Source: Candidatus Phaeomarinobacter ectocarpi (GTDB taxonomy: Bacteria; Pseudomonadota; Alphaproteobacteria; CGMCC-115125). From it: a stretch of DNA of 64,000 nt. A program made the translations under genes and the position numbers. Of the stretch, positions 56,358 through 64,000 are shown piece by piece; within the stretch, counting starts at the first letter, position 1, and each line of letters starts with the position of its first letter. The DNA lies in NCBI RefSeq assembly GCF_000689395.1, contig NZ_HG966617.1, positions 1 to 64,000 of the forward strand, read 5' to 3'. Below the pieces are notes generated by a model. That model did no database searches. It was given only the letters and a program-made list of their open reading frames with translations, and was not told the origin of the DNA.

Positions 56358-58147
56358 ACTTCGTCCTCCCAGGGACGCGACAGGCGCATCGCCGCATTTA
56401 TGATGCCGACCAGTGAATAGGTCTGCGGGTAATTGCCCCACAATTCGCCTGTCTTGACGTCGGTGTCCTCCGACAACAGTCCCAGCGGGTTTCGCGCATT
56501 CAGCATCTCTTCAAAAATCTCCCGCGCTTCATCTTCCCGGCCAACACGGGCCAAGGCATCAATGTACCAGAAGGTACAAATGTTGAAGGCGGTCTCCGGT
56601 TCCCCGAAATCGTCGGCTTCCGCATATCTGTACATATGCTTGCCACGCTTCAGGGTGCGCTCAACGGCATCAAGCGTCTTTTGAAAGCGTTCGTCGTCTG
56701 GCTTGAGGAAACCGACTTCCGCCATCAGTAGCAAGCCAGCTTCCACACCCTTGCCGCCGAAGCTCTCAGCAAAAGATTCCATGTCTTCATTCCACGCTTC
56801 TGACGTGATGGTGGAATGAATGATGTCGGCGCGGTCCTGCCAGTACGTCGCGCGGTCTGTGAGGTCCATATGCCGCGCGATTTTTGCCAACCGGTCACAG
56901 GCTGCCCAGCACATGAGGCTGGAGGATGTGTGCACGCGTGCGCGTGTGCGCAGCTCCCACATGCCTGCATCCGGCTGATTGTATGTCTTGAACGCCAGCT
57001 CGCCCATATGTTCCAGGCGGCTGAAATTCTCTTCTGTGCCGGGTTTGAACAGGCGTTGATCGAGGAACGATTGAGACGCTGCGAGCACAACATTGCCATA
57101 CACATCATGCTGAAAATGCTCGTAGGCCTGGTTGCCGACACGCACAGGCCCCATGCCGCGATAGCCGGAAAGGCTGGTGATCTCGTTCTCCACCAGTGCG
57201 GCTTCTCTGCTGATACCCCAGACCGGCTGCAGGTGGTCGTTGGCTTCACCCACAATGTTATGCAGATAGCGCAGGTAGTGCTCCATGGTCTCTACTTCTG
57301 ACAGGGAGTTGAGGGCCCGCACCACAAAGAACGCATCCCGCAGCCAGCAGTAGCGGTAGTCCCAGTTGCGCTGGGTGTTTGCAGCTTCTGGAACAGATGT
57401 CGTCATGGCGGCAATGATGGCGCCGGTTTCTTCATAGGTGCACAGCTTGAGCGTAATGGCGGCGCGAATAACCGCATCCTGCCACTCAAGCGGCAGCGCC
57501 AGCCGACGCACCCAGGTCCGCCAGTAGTCGGCTGTGCGTTCCTCAAACGTGTTTGCAGTTTCGCGCAGATTGCCCGCCAGTGGCTCATCCGGGCCCAGCA
57601 TCATGTCGACGGGCTCTTCCAGCAGGAAGGGCACCTCGTCCAGCACATAGGCCAACGGTGCATTGGTATTGAGCCGCAGGGTCTGGCCGGTGTGAAAAAA
57701 CCGTGCGTGGTTTGTGCCTCGGCTGAGGTCCGGGACCCGCGCACCCCAGTTGAACCTGGGGCGCAATCGTATGGTGATCCGCGGTGTGCCGGTAAGCGGG
57801 GAAATCCGCCGCATGATGGTGACAGGCCGGAACATGCGCCCATGGTTGAGGTAGCGCGGTGCAAAGTCCGTCAGCTCAACCGCGTTGCCCTGTTTGTCAT
57901 AAAGACGTGTTTTAAGGATGGCCGTATTGGGTTCGTAGTTCTGTTCACTGCGGTCAAAGTCAGCGAGATCTATATCCCAGAAACCAAAGTCGCCCCCGTC
58001 AACAGCGTTATCGCCGCCATTCAGAAGATCACAAAAAACCGGGTCCCCGTCGAAACGCGGCAGGCAGGACCACACGATGCGGCCCTGAGGATTAATAAGC
58101 GCGCCATAGCTGCTATTGCCAATGACACCAAGATCAAGAGTGGACAT
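56354..58147 (-). CDS. GH15-family glucosidase (possible trehalase or phosphate-trehalose hydrolase)
   Basis: A 597-residue cytoplasmic protein with a beta-sandwich N-domain (LGVIGNSSYGALINPQGRIVW, PRFDGDPVFCDLL) and an (alpha/alpha)6 catalytic barrel: NTQRNWDYRYCWLRDA (about 255-270) and HLQPVWGISRE are typical of the GH15 group found next to otsA. Some mycobacterial relatives are trehalases. No signal peptide is present. It is first in the operon GH15-otsA-glk, coupled to otsA by a 4-nt overlap. Substrate assignment to trehalose is inference from the context. Confidence 0.9.
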   Translation of the reverse strand: MSTLDLGVIGNSSYGALINPQGRIVWSCLPRFDGDPVFCDLLNGGDNAVDGGDFGFWDIDLADFDRSEQNYEPNTAILKTRLYDKQGNAVELTDFAPRYLNHGRMFRPVTIMRRISPLTGTPRITIRLRPRFNWGARVPDLSRGTNHARFFHTGQTLRLNTNAPLAYVLDEVPFLLEEPVDMMLGPDEPLAGNLRETANTFEERTADYWRTWVRRLALPLEWQDAVIRAAITLKLCTYEETGAIIAAMTTSVPEAANTQRNWDYRYCWLRDAFFVVRALNSLSEVETMEHYLRYLHNIVGEANDHLQPVWGISREAALVENEITSLSGYRGMGPVRVGNQAYEHFQHDVYGNVVLAASQSFLDQRLFKPGTEENFSRLEHMGELAFKTYNQPDAGMWELRTRARVHTSSSLMCWAACDRLAKIARHMDLTDRATYWQDRADIIHSTITSEAWNEDMESFAESFGGKGVEAGLLLMAEVGFLKPDDERFQKTLDAVERTLKRGKHMYRYAEADDFGEPETAFNICTFWYIDALARVGREDEAREIFEEMLNARNPLGLLSEDTDVKTGELWGNYPQTYSLVGIINAAMRLSRPWEDEV

Positions 58148-58261
58148 AGAACCCTTGGAACCAATTTACACACACGTTTGATCAAAGGGTGGCATCGGTC
58201 GGCTTTGGTTGCAATGCACCATAATCGGGTTTTGCCATGCAGATGGGCGACGGGACGCTCT

Positions 58262-59026
58262 CTAGTGCTTTTGGGCCACAATAAAGATGCGCTTGAAGGA
58301 AAACAGCGTTGAGCCATCCGCCTCCTGAGGATAAGCCGCTGCCAGCTTGTGTCGGTAACTGTTCACAAAACGGTCACGTTCAGTGCCCGCTAGCGCGGAT
58401 GTGAAGGGAACAAGTGCTGTGCCGCTTGTCCAGGCCAGCACAGCATCATCTCCCGACAGAACCTGAAGGTACGTGGTTTCCCAGATGTCTATCGACGACG
58501 CATGGGGTGTCAGAAGCCGATGGTAGACGTCCGGATCAGCAACAGGGTTTTCGCGCAGCAAAGAAATCAGAACGGAGTTGTTGGTTTCTTCCACGGCCTC
58601 GCGCAACAGCGTGTGGCTGGGCGCATCGAAATTGCGCGGCATCTGGATCGCCAATATGCCACCGGGAGCAACCTCGCCCATCAGGGATGGAAACAGCGAT
58701 TGATGGCTGCCGAGCCATTGCAGCGCCGCATTTGTGAACAGGACATCGGCTGGAACGGCAGCGCGCCATGTCGCAATGTCCGCGAGGGTCCACGTAGCAG
58801 GTAAATCTGTTGACGCGGCTTTGTCGAGCATCTCCTGAGAGCTGTCGACGCCCGTGATCTTGGCGTGTGGCCAGCGTGCCGCCAAAAGGGCAGTGGAGTT
58901 GCCCGGTCCGCACCCTAGATCGACCACTTCTCCTGGATTGTCAGTCTGGATTCGACCAAGCAGTTCTGCTGCCGGTCGGGTGCGCTTGTCATCGAACTTC
59001 AGATAAATCGAAGGATCCCAGCTCAT
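58262..59026 (-). CDS. tam: Trans-aconitate 2-methyltransferase
   Basis: SAM-dependent methyltransferase that esterifies trans-aconitate, an inhibitor of aconitase formed from cis-aconitate. The 254-residue protein begins MSWDPSIYLKFDDKRTRPA, which is the Tam signature, and has the SAM motif VVDLGCGPGNSTALLA at 36-51, GVDSSQEML and FTNAALQWLGSHQ. It lies 17 nt after the sensor kinase gene in the same direction and may be read through from it. Confidence 0.92.
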   Translation of the reverse strand: MSWDPSIYLKFDDKRTRPAAELLGRIQTDNPGEVVDLGCGPGNSTALLAARWPHAKITGVDSSQEMLDKAASTDLPATWTLADIATWRAAVPADVLFTNAALQWLGSHQSLFPSLMGEVAPGGILAIQMPRNFDAPSHTLLREAVEETNNSVLISLLRENPVADPDVYHRLLTPHASSIDIWETTYLQVLSGDDAVLAWTSGTALVPFTSALAGTERDRFVNSYRHKLAAAYPQEADGSTLFSFKRIFIVAQKH

Positions 59027-59043
59027 GGGCTGGATGTAGCACC

Positions 59044-60540
59044 CTACTGGGCTGCAGCACTAGCCGTCGCCGGTGCAATGCTGCCATCCGGGCCTGGCAG
59101 GTAGATGTGAAAGACCGTGCGGCCGGGCCGTGTTTCGTACAGCTCAATGCGGCCGCCATGGGCGCGCACCAAATCCGCTGCGATGGCCATGCCAAGGCCT
59201 GTGCCCCCTTTGCGGGCGCTGCCGATAAAAGGCTCAAACAGATGGTCGCGCGCATCTTCGGGAAGGCCGGGCCCTGTGTCCGCGACCACGAGGCGACCGC
59301 CTCCCTCGGTCATTTCGCAGGCCACGGTAAGTGTGCCGGTGCCGCCAGCGTCTTCCATAGCCTGAACGGCGTTGCGCGTCAGATTGAGGAGAATGCGAAA
59401 CAGCTGATCCGCGTCGGCATAGATCTGTTCTTCCTCATCAATGCGAATGTCGGCACAAATTTGTGTCTCGTCCACAGGTAGAACAGCTTCAACAACTTCC
59501 GTCGCAAGGTCAGCAAGCGGCACGTATTGTTTGCGGGTGGGTGCTTCTTCCGCCTTGCCGAACTTCATGGTGTCAGTCGCAAGCGCGATGGCACGGTCAA
59601 TGGATGTGAAGAGTCGCGGGGCGAGCTTTTGCACTTGCGGATCATCGACGCCCGACAGCCGATCTGAAATCAACTGAGCGCTTGCAAGAATATTCCGCAA
59701 ATCATGATTGATCTTGCTGACCGCTGTTCCAAGCGCTGCTAGTCGGGTTTTCTGTCGCAGCGCCTGGCGCAGCTCACCCTGCATGGCGGCCAGTTCACGT
59801 TCGGCAGTTCCAATTTCATCGCGCCGGTCAGAGGGCAGCATGACGCGCGAAATATCTTCCGGGTACTGACGGAACCGGACCATGTTTGCCGTGATGCGCA
59901 TCATCGGCTGAACAAGGGCGCGGTTGAGAGCTAGAAAAACCAGCGCTGCGGTAAAGATGGAGATCGCAATCGACAGCAAAAGGATGTTGCCAGAAAACGC
60001 GATCATGTCCTGGCGCAACGGCGTATCATCGATAACGATTTCGATGAATTCACCGCCGCCGAACCGAGGCTCGCCGGCCACAGCGACGGTGCGTCCGCCG
60101 CCAAAAACCAGAACTTCAAAGGCGTCGTAGCACAGCTCCAATATGCTTGCATTACGCAGGTCATAGCGCGCCGCGACCATGTCCTGCATGGGACTTGCCA
60201 ACAGCAGCTCGCGCCGGTTGTCCCGCTTCAGTGCCACAGCTTTGACTTCAGCGTTCTTGAGCAATTCCGCCTCAAGGTCGGGCATCACGCCACGCTCTGC
60301 GGCTGCCACAACAGCAAGCGTGGCCAGCTGCGCAGCATTGATCCGATCCATCAGCCATGTTTCGCGATAGTTCGCGATCGACGGCACATAGATGAAGACC
60401 TCAGCCAGCATTACGAAGGCGACGGTCAGGACCAGAAGCTGAGCGGACAGGCTGCGGGCCAGGCGTGCGGGCAACAGCGATTGCAGGCTTGAGCGGTGCT
60501 CAGGCTTGGTCTCGTGATCTGTATGCTCTTCCTGGCCCAT
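59044..60540 (-). CDS. Sensor histidine kinase without an adjacent regulator
   Basis: A 498-residue membrane kinase: first membrane segment about 30-55, a periplasmic domain of about 130 residues, second segment about 185-207, then a HAMP-like linker with a coiled coil (about 208-265). The H-box is unusual, KINHDLRNILASAQL, with the phospho-accepting His near 282 and DLRN instead of ELRTP. N box LLNLTRNAVQAMED, G1 DTGPGLPED and G2 GGTGLGMAIAADLV follow. It lies between the flavin oxidoreductase gene (47 nt upstream) and tam, in one leftward run; the target is unknown. Confidence 0.92.
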   Translation of the reverse strand: MGQEEHTDHETKPEHRSSLQSLLPARLARSLSAQLLVLTVAFVMLAEVFIYVPSIANYRETWLMDRINAAQLATLAVVAAAERGVMPDLEAELLKNAEVKAVALKRDNRRELLLASPMQDMVAARYDLRNASILELCYDAFEVLVFGGGRTVAVAGEPRFGGGEFIEIVIDDTPLRQDMIAFSGNILLLSIAISIFTAALVFLALNRALVQPMMRITANMVRFRQYPEDISRVMLPSDRRDEIGTAERELAAMQGELRQALRQKTRLAALGTAVSKINHDLRNILASAQLISDRLSGVDDPQVQKLAPRLFTSIDRAIALATDTMKFGKAEEAPTRKQYVPLADLATEVVEAVLPVDETQICADIRIDEEEQIYADADQLFRILLNLTRNAVQAMEDAGGTGTLTVACEMTEGGGRLVVADTGPGLPEDARDHLFEPFIGSARKGGTGLGMAIAADLVRAHGGRIELYETRPGRTVFHIYLPGPDGSIAPATASAAAQ

Positions 60541-60587
60541 GTCCCGTCCGCTGGCAGGCCCGGCTGGTGCGCGGGCCGTGTGCGTTT

Positions 60588-62015
60588 CTACCCAAAAATT
60601 CGCATCAGCGATTTCACCACAAACCGGACCCGCGAACTATAGAGGGTCTCGGTATAGAAGGAGCCCGCCGCCCGTTTGGAAACTTCGGTCATGGTCGGGT
60701 AGGGCGCAATGAACTGGGCCATGGTGCCGATTTTCTGCTTCTGGCCCACAGCCAGAATCCACGGCGCAAGCAGGTCACCTGCGCCTGCGCCGGCAATCGA
60801 CGCCCCCAGAACAACACCCTTCTTGTCGACCATCACCTTGATGACTCCTTCAGTGCGGCGCTCCGCCTGTGCCCGGTCATTCTCGTGGAACTCCCAGCGC
60901 AGCACTTTCATGCTGTCGCCATGGACATCCCGGGCCTGCTGTTCGGTTAGGCCCACATGCGCCATTTCCGGGTCCGTATATGTGACCCAGGGCACAGCTG
61001 AGTGATCTGCCTTGGCAGGCATCTTGAACAGAGCATTCCGAATGACGATGCCCGCGTGATAGCCAGCCACATGGGTGAATTGCAGGCCGCCTGCCACATC
61101 GCCAATGGCAAACACCTTCTTGTTGGTCGTGCGCAGGCGATCATCGGTCTTGATGCCGCGATTGGTGTACTCAATGCCGGCTTTCTCAAGATCCAGCTTG
61201 TCGACGTTTGGTTTGCGGCCAACCGCGAGAAGCAGGTGTGACCCTTCAACGCTTTGTTCGGTGCCGTCTTTTTCAAACACCACACGCACGCCTGCGTCCG
61301 TCTTTTCAATGCGCTGAACCATCGCATCCTCGCGCAAATCAATGCCTTCTTCGACCAGGCGCTTCTTGACGATTGCCGTCAGTTCCGGATCGTCCTTGCC
61401 AAGCGCCTTGCCGCCTTCAAGCGTCGTGACCTTGGCTCCAAGCCGCCGATGTGCCTGGCTCATCTCCATGCCGATGGGGCCACCACCGATGACGATCAGA
61501 TGTTCGGGCAGAACATCATTGTCGAAGATGTTTTCGTTGGTGAAAAACGACACATCTTCCAGGCCCGGGATCGGCGGCTCGAACGGGCTTGAGCCTGTGG
61601 CAATGACAATGCGCTTTGCGGTGATCTCGGTGTCACCGGCAATAACGGTCCGCGCATCCTTGAAGCGACCGAACTCGCGAATGACCGTGACGCCAAGTCC
61701 TTCAAATCGTTCCTGGCTGTCAATCGGTGCAATCGTCGCGATCACATCCTTGACGTGCGCATTGACCTTCTTGAAATCGACCTGCGGCACGGCAGCTGCA
61801 ATACCGAACTCTTCTGAATGTCCAAACATGTGGGCGTGCTTGCCGGCGGCGAGCAGAGCCTTGGAGGGGACACACCCATAGTTCAGGCAATCTCCGCCCA
61901 TCTCTCCTGCTTCAAGCAGCACGACTTTGGCGCCCATCTGGACAGCGCCCGCTGCAACTGAAAGGCCGCCGGAGCCACCACCAATGACGCAGATATCTGT
62001 AGAGATCTTTTTCAT
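60588..62015 (-). CDS. MerA-like FAD/NAD(P)H pyridine nucleotide-disulfide oxidoreductase
   Basis: A 475-residue flavoenzyme with the FAD motif VIGGGSGGLSVAAGA (10-24), redox disulfide Cys43/Cys48 in GGDCLNYGCVPSKAL, NAD(P) motif VIGGGPIGMEMSQAH and the GDVAGG segment. The C-terminal active site has Tyr439 in YPTMTE in place of the catalytic His of lipoamide dehydrogenase, as in mercuric reductase. It lacks the MerA N-terminal heavy-metal domain and C-terminal Cys pair, so mercury reduction is unlikely. AAAGGA sits about 8 nt before the ATG. The TVP38 gene ends 12 nt upstream, so they are co-transcribed. Confidence 0.92.
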   Translation of the reverse strand: MKKISTDICVIGGGSGGLSVAAGAVQMGAKVVLLEAGEMGGDCLNYGCVPSKALLAAGKHAHMFGHSEEFGIAAAVPQVDFKKVNAHVKDVIATIAPIDSQERFEGLGVTVIREFGRFKDARTVIAGDTEITAKRIVIATGSSPFEPPIPGLEDVSFFTNENIFDNDVLPEHLIVIGGGPIGMEMSQAHRRLGAKVTTLEGGKALGKDDPELTAIVKKRLVEEGIDLREDAMVQRIEKTDAGVRVVFEKDGTEQSVEGSHLLLAVGRKPNVDKLDLEKAGIEYTNRGIKTDDRLRTTNKKVFAIGDVAGGLQFTHVAGYHAGIVIRNALFKMPAKADHSAVPWVTYTDPEMAHVGLTEQQARDVHGDSMKVLRWEFHENDRAQAERRTEGVIKVMVDKKGVVLGASIAGAGAGDLLAPWILAVGQKQKIGTMAQFIAPYPTMTEVSKRAAGSFYTETLYSSRVRFVVKSLMRIFG

Positions 62016-62027
62016 GATTGTGTTCCT

Positions 62028-62831
62028 TTAGGCAGCCGACTTGCGGTCGCGAATACGACGAATGACAACAGGAATGAGCGCGACCACACCGAGCGCTGCA
62101 AAGGCGATGAGAATTTCCGGTGTAAGCAAAGAGCCCGGATCAAGCGCGAACGTGCATCCGCCGTCAGCGCCCTTCTCAGCAACGCAGGCATCAAACGATG
62201 CTTGCTGCGCTTCAATAATGGAATCGAGCCCGGCGCCAACAAAAGCAAATGCAAACGTACCAGGGATGATGCCCAGAAATGTACCAATGGCATATGTCGT
62301 GAGGCCCACGCCAAGAACCGCTGGCGCAAGATTGACCAGCCAGAAAGGGAACGCAGGGACCAAGCGCAGGAACAGCAGATAGGACAACGCATCCTTCTGG
62401 AAGCCGTCACGCAATTTCTCAAGCCAGGGGCCCGCGCGCGCGGCAAGCGGCTCACCAAAGGACGTCTTTGCAATAAGGAAGATGATCGTCGCGCCGATGG
62501 TTGCGCCTACCACGGCCACAAGGCCACCAAGCAACGGTCCAAACAGGAACCCGCTTGTGATGGTCATCAAGGCGCCGCCTGGAAGCGACAGCGCGACAAC
62601 CACCACATAGATCGCAATGAACGCTGCGATCGCGACAACGATATTGGATTCAACAAACCCGGTCAGGGCTTCCCGGTTTTCAGCCACCGTCTGCAACGAA
62701 AGATATGTATGCAGATCAAAATAAAAGGCCGCCCCAATGAGGCCCGCCAGGATGATGAGAGGAAGTGACCTTTTGAGGCTGAACCCCTGCTCATCACTTT
62801 TGGTGTCTTCGGTCTTGTTGTCGTCAGTCAT
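62028..62831 (-). CDS. TVP38/TMEM64-family (DedA-like) membrane protein
   Basis: A 267-residue inner-membrane protein with about six hydrophobic segments (about 22-42, 58-110, 150-205, 235-255) and the VTT-domain signature GGALMTITSGFLFGPLLGG (about 87-105) and RLVPAFPFWLVN (about 155-166). Such proteins belong to the DedA/TMEM41B scramblase superfamily, so lipid handling is plausible. The GGGGG about 9 nt before the ATG at 62831 supports the start over an ATG 8 codons earlier. It commonly neighbours MerA-like oxidoreductases, as here. Confidence 0.92.
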   Translation of the reverse strand: MTDDNKTEDTKSDEQGFSLKRSLPLIILAGLIGAAFYFDLHTYLSLQTVAENREALTGFVESNIVVAIAAFIAIYVVVVALSLPGGALMTITSGFLFGPLLGGLVAVVGATIGATIIFLIAKTSFGEPLAARAGPWLEKLRDGFQKDALSYLLFLRLVPAFPFWLVNLAPAVLGVGLTTYAIGTFLGIIPGTFAFAFVGAGLDSIIEAQQASFDACVAEKGADGGCTFALDPGSLLTPEILIAFAALGVVALIPVVIRRIRDRKSAA

Positions 62832-62876
62832 CGCGCATGTCCCCCGCGAGTGCATGAAAGTCTGAAAAGGTGTGGT

Positions 62877-63782
62877 TTAGCTACCGTCCGGCCCATTGGC
62901 CGTATCGTTGAGTGACCAGTCGTAGTCGTAAGACACACGGCCCGAATGTGCGTTCAGTTTGTCAGCGAGGTCCGGGTCGGCATGTTTGGCAATGCTCTTG
63001 AGTTGCGCTGCTTTGGTCGCGCCAAAGTCCTTGCCGTACCAGTCGTAGATTTTTGAGATTGTGAGCTTGTTGCCATCAAAGCTGACGCCGCGCGGATGGT
63101 TGACGTAGTCCTTGGCGGCCTTTTCCAGCTGTGCTTCAAGCTTTTTGCCGGTAAACGGCTCAAGCGCCAGATTGGGGCAGCCATAGGAAGCGCAGTTGAC
63201 GGCATAGTGCACCCGTGGCTCGTCCCAGTTTTCGCGCATGATGTCGTGCTCAATGTTGTCGAGCGACAGTTCCTCGTCTTCCACGGTCACAAGTTTTTTG
63301 CCCCACGGGCCGGTTGAAAACAGCCCCGGTGAAATTGAAATGTCGCGGATGGACCGCACCGGATAGTGCTCGAGGATCACTTCAACGGTGACGGCGTTGT
63401 AAAGGTTGGCCCAAAAAGCGAACTGCTCATCCTTATTCAGGCCGGAGACCTTGGTTTCCTGAAGCAGATCGATATAGGCACCAAGTTTCTCGACATCGGC
63501 GGCATTCTCGCCAAGGGCTGCGTAATCCACCCGCGTAATTCCATCACTGCCGAGGGAGACGTAGGAGGTCAGAAGGCTTGCCCATTGGCTATGGTCGACT
63601 GTCTTGGTGCTCATCGGGTCATGCTCTTCAAAAATCTCCGCAAGGTCAGCAGCCTGTGCCGGTTGGATGGGTGTCACAAGGGAAAAGCCCAGCACAACAG
63701 CCGCGCTCAGCAGGGCGGCGGACAGAAATCCGCGCGGCGCTGGGAGGTCATTTGAGGTCTGGGCGCTTGGCATATGGATCAT
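62877..63782 (-). CDS. Exported DUF547-domain protein
   Basis: A 301-residue protein with a hydrophobic export signal (about 19-42, ending near AQA-AD) and a DUF547 domain from about 70 onwards: NKDEQFAFWANLYNAVTVEVILEHYP and HYAVNCASYGCPNL, with a conserved Cys/His set that has led to the suggestion of a papain-like peptidase fold. Function is unproven. I chose the ATG at 63782, because the frame back to 63947 gives an implausible N-terminus. It is the first visible gene of the leftward run; the window ends 218 bp upstream. Confidence 0.88.
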   Translation of the reverse strand: MIHMPSAQTSNDLPAPRGFLSAALLSAAVVLGFSLVTPIQPAQAADLAEIFEEHDPMSTKTVDHSQWASLLTSYVSLGSDGITRVDYAALGENAADVEKLGAYIDLLQETKVSGLNKDEQFAFWANLYNAVTVEVILEHYPVRSIRDISISPGLFSTGPWGKKLVTVEDEELSLDNIEHDIMRENWDEPRVHYAVNCASYGCPNLALEPFTGKKLEAQLEKAAKDYVNHPRGVSFDGNKLTISKIYDWYGKDFGATKAAQLKSIAKHADPDLADKLNAHSGRVSYDYDWSLNDTANGPDGS

Positions 63783-64000
63783 GGTACGTTCCCGCAGGTC
63801 GGTTGGGTCATCTCGTTGGGCCCTAAGTGGCCTATTGGGGCCCAGGGTGAAAGACCGGCTCCCGGGCTTGTGAACGGGTGTTTTTGGGTGTGAGCAGGCG
63901 TGTTGATGAAGGGCGGGGGCTGCAGCAAACCGCCAATTGACAAGCAAACCCGGCTTGCTTACAACCCGCGGCTCTGGCGTCGCAGGCTTTAGCTTGCGCG
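63783..64000. other. Right edge, upstream of the DUF547 gene
   Basis: 218 bp with no gene called. GGGCCC inverted repeats (around 63818-63843) are too short and GC-rich to interpret. A promoter for the leftward run may be here. Confidence 0.4.

Noticed and set aside
60588-62015. Mercuric reductase
   Set aside because: Despite the Cys pair and Tyr439, it lacks the N-terminal GMTCxxC domain and the C-terminal Cys pair, and no other mer genes are present.

Overview
The window reads as the conventional start of a circular alphaproteobacterial chromosome, because base 1 is the first base of the dnaA start codon. The evidence for Alphaproteobacteria is the dnaA-dnaN-recF-(clpP-like)-gyrB order, a RegB/RegA (ActS/ActR, PrrB/PrrA) redox pair, an MmcB-family DNA repair protein beside the heptose genes hldE/hldD, GANTC and CtrA-like sites, and the GC-rich coding style. 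A marine Hyphomicrobiales/Parvibaculaceae-like organism is my best guess; this is inference, with no rRNA in the window to test it. Coding density is high and I see no prophage, IS element, CRISPR array or plasmid gene.

Layout. 1-11.4 kb: replication block (dnaA, dnaN, recF, a second-type ClpP, gyrB), a small His-containing membrane protein and a class A penicillin-binding protein. 11.4-17.9 kb: housekeeping and stress genes (aldo/keto reductase, YgjP-like metalloprotease, VOC protein, SCO1-like protein, periplasmic ankyrin protein, metallo-beta-lactamase-fold hydrolase, ABC-2 exporter pair). 18-20.2 kb: the regB-regA redox two-component pair. 20.2-24.3 kb: heptose synthesis (hldD, hldE), mmcB and an aminoglycoside-phosphotransferase-like kinase. 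24.4-29.4 kb: a ferritin-like diiron protein divergent from an MMPL/RND transporter and a TerB-domain protein. 29.5-33.4 kb: biotin genes (bioA with a HAD hydrolase, divergent bioF-bioD; no bioB). 33.4-38.9 kb: small XRE regulator with twin operator-like palindromes, mtgA, a soluble PAS chemoreceptor, a HerA-like ATPase and an alpha/beta hydrolase. 39-41.5 kb: a LuxI-family acyl-homoserine-lactone synthase without a LuxR partner, and an alkylsulfatase-like enzyme. 41.9-47.5 kb: a CHASE2 sensor kinase, a secreted FecR protein with a 16-residue Gly/Asn repeat, and a divergent two-partner-secretion (TpsB) outer-membrane transporter. A tRNA-Arg(ACG) follows. 48.2-54 kb: a lipoprotein with an OmpA-like C-terminus, a DASS transporter, a P1-family peptidase and gamma-glutamyltransferase. 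53.9-58.1 kb: a tightly packed operon of GH15 glucosidase, otsA and glucokinase. 58.2-63.8 kb: a leftward run of DUF547 protein, TVP38 membrane protein, MerA-like flavin disulfide oxidoreductase, sensor kinase and trans-aconitate methyltransferase.

The parts most worth following up are the FecR-repeat/CHASE2/TpsB locus, which may be a non-canonical secretion and sensing unit; the paired ACGCAC-N3-GTGCGC palindromes 31 bp apart in front of the XRE gene; the diiron/MMPL/TerB cluster with matching hairpins on either side of the transporter; the orphan LuxI; and the otsA-GH15-glk operon that lacks otsB. Functions come from recognised motifs and gene order only; no database search was run.
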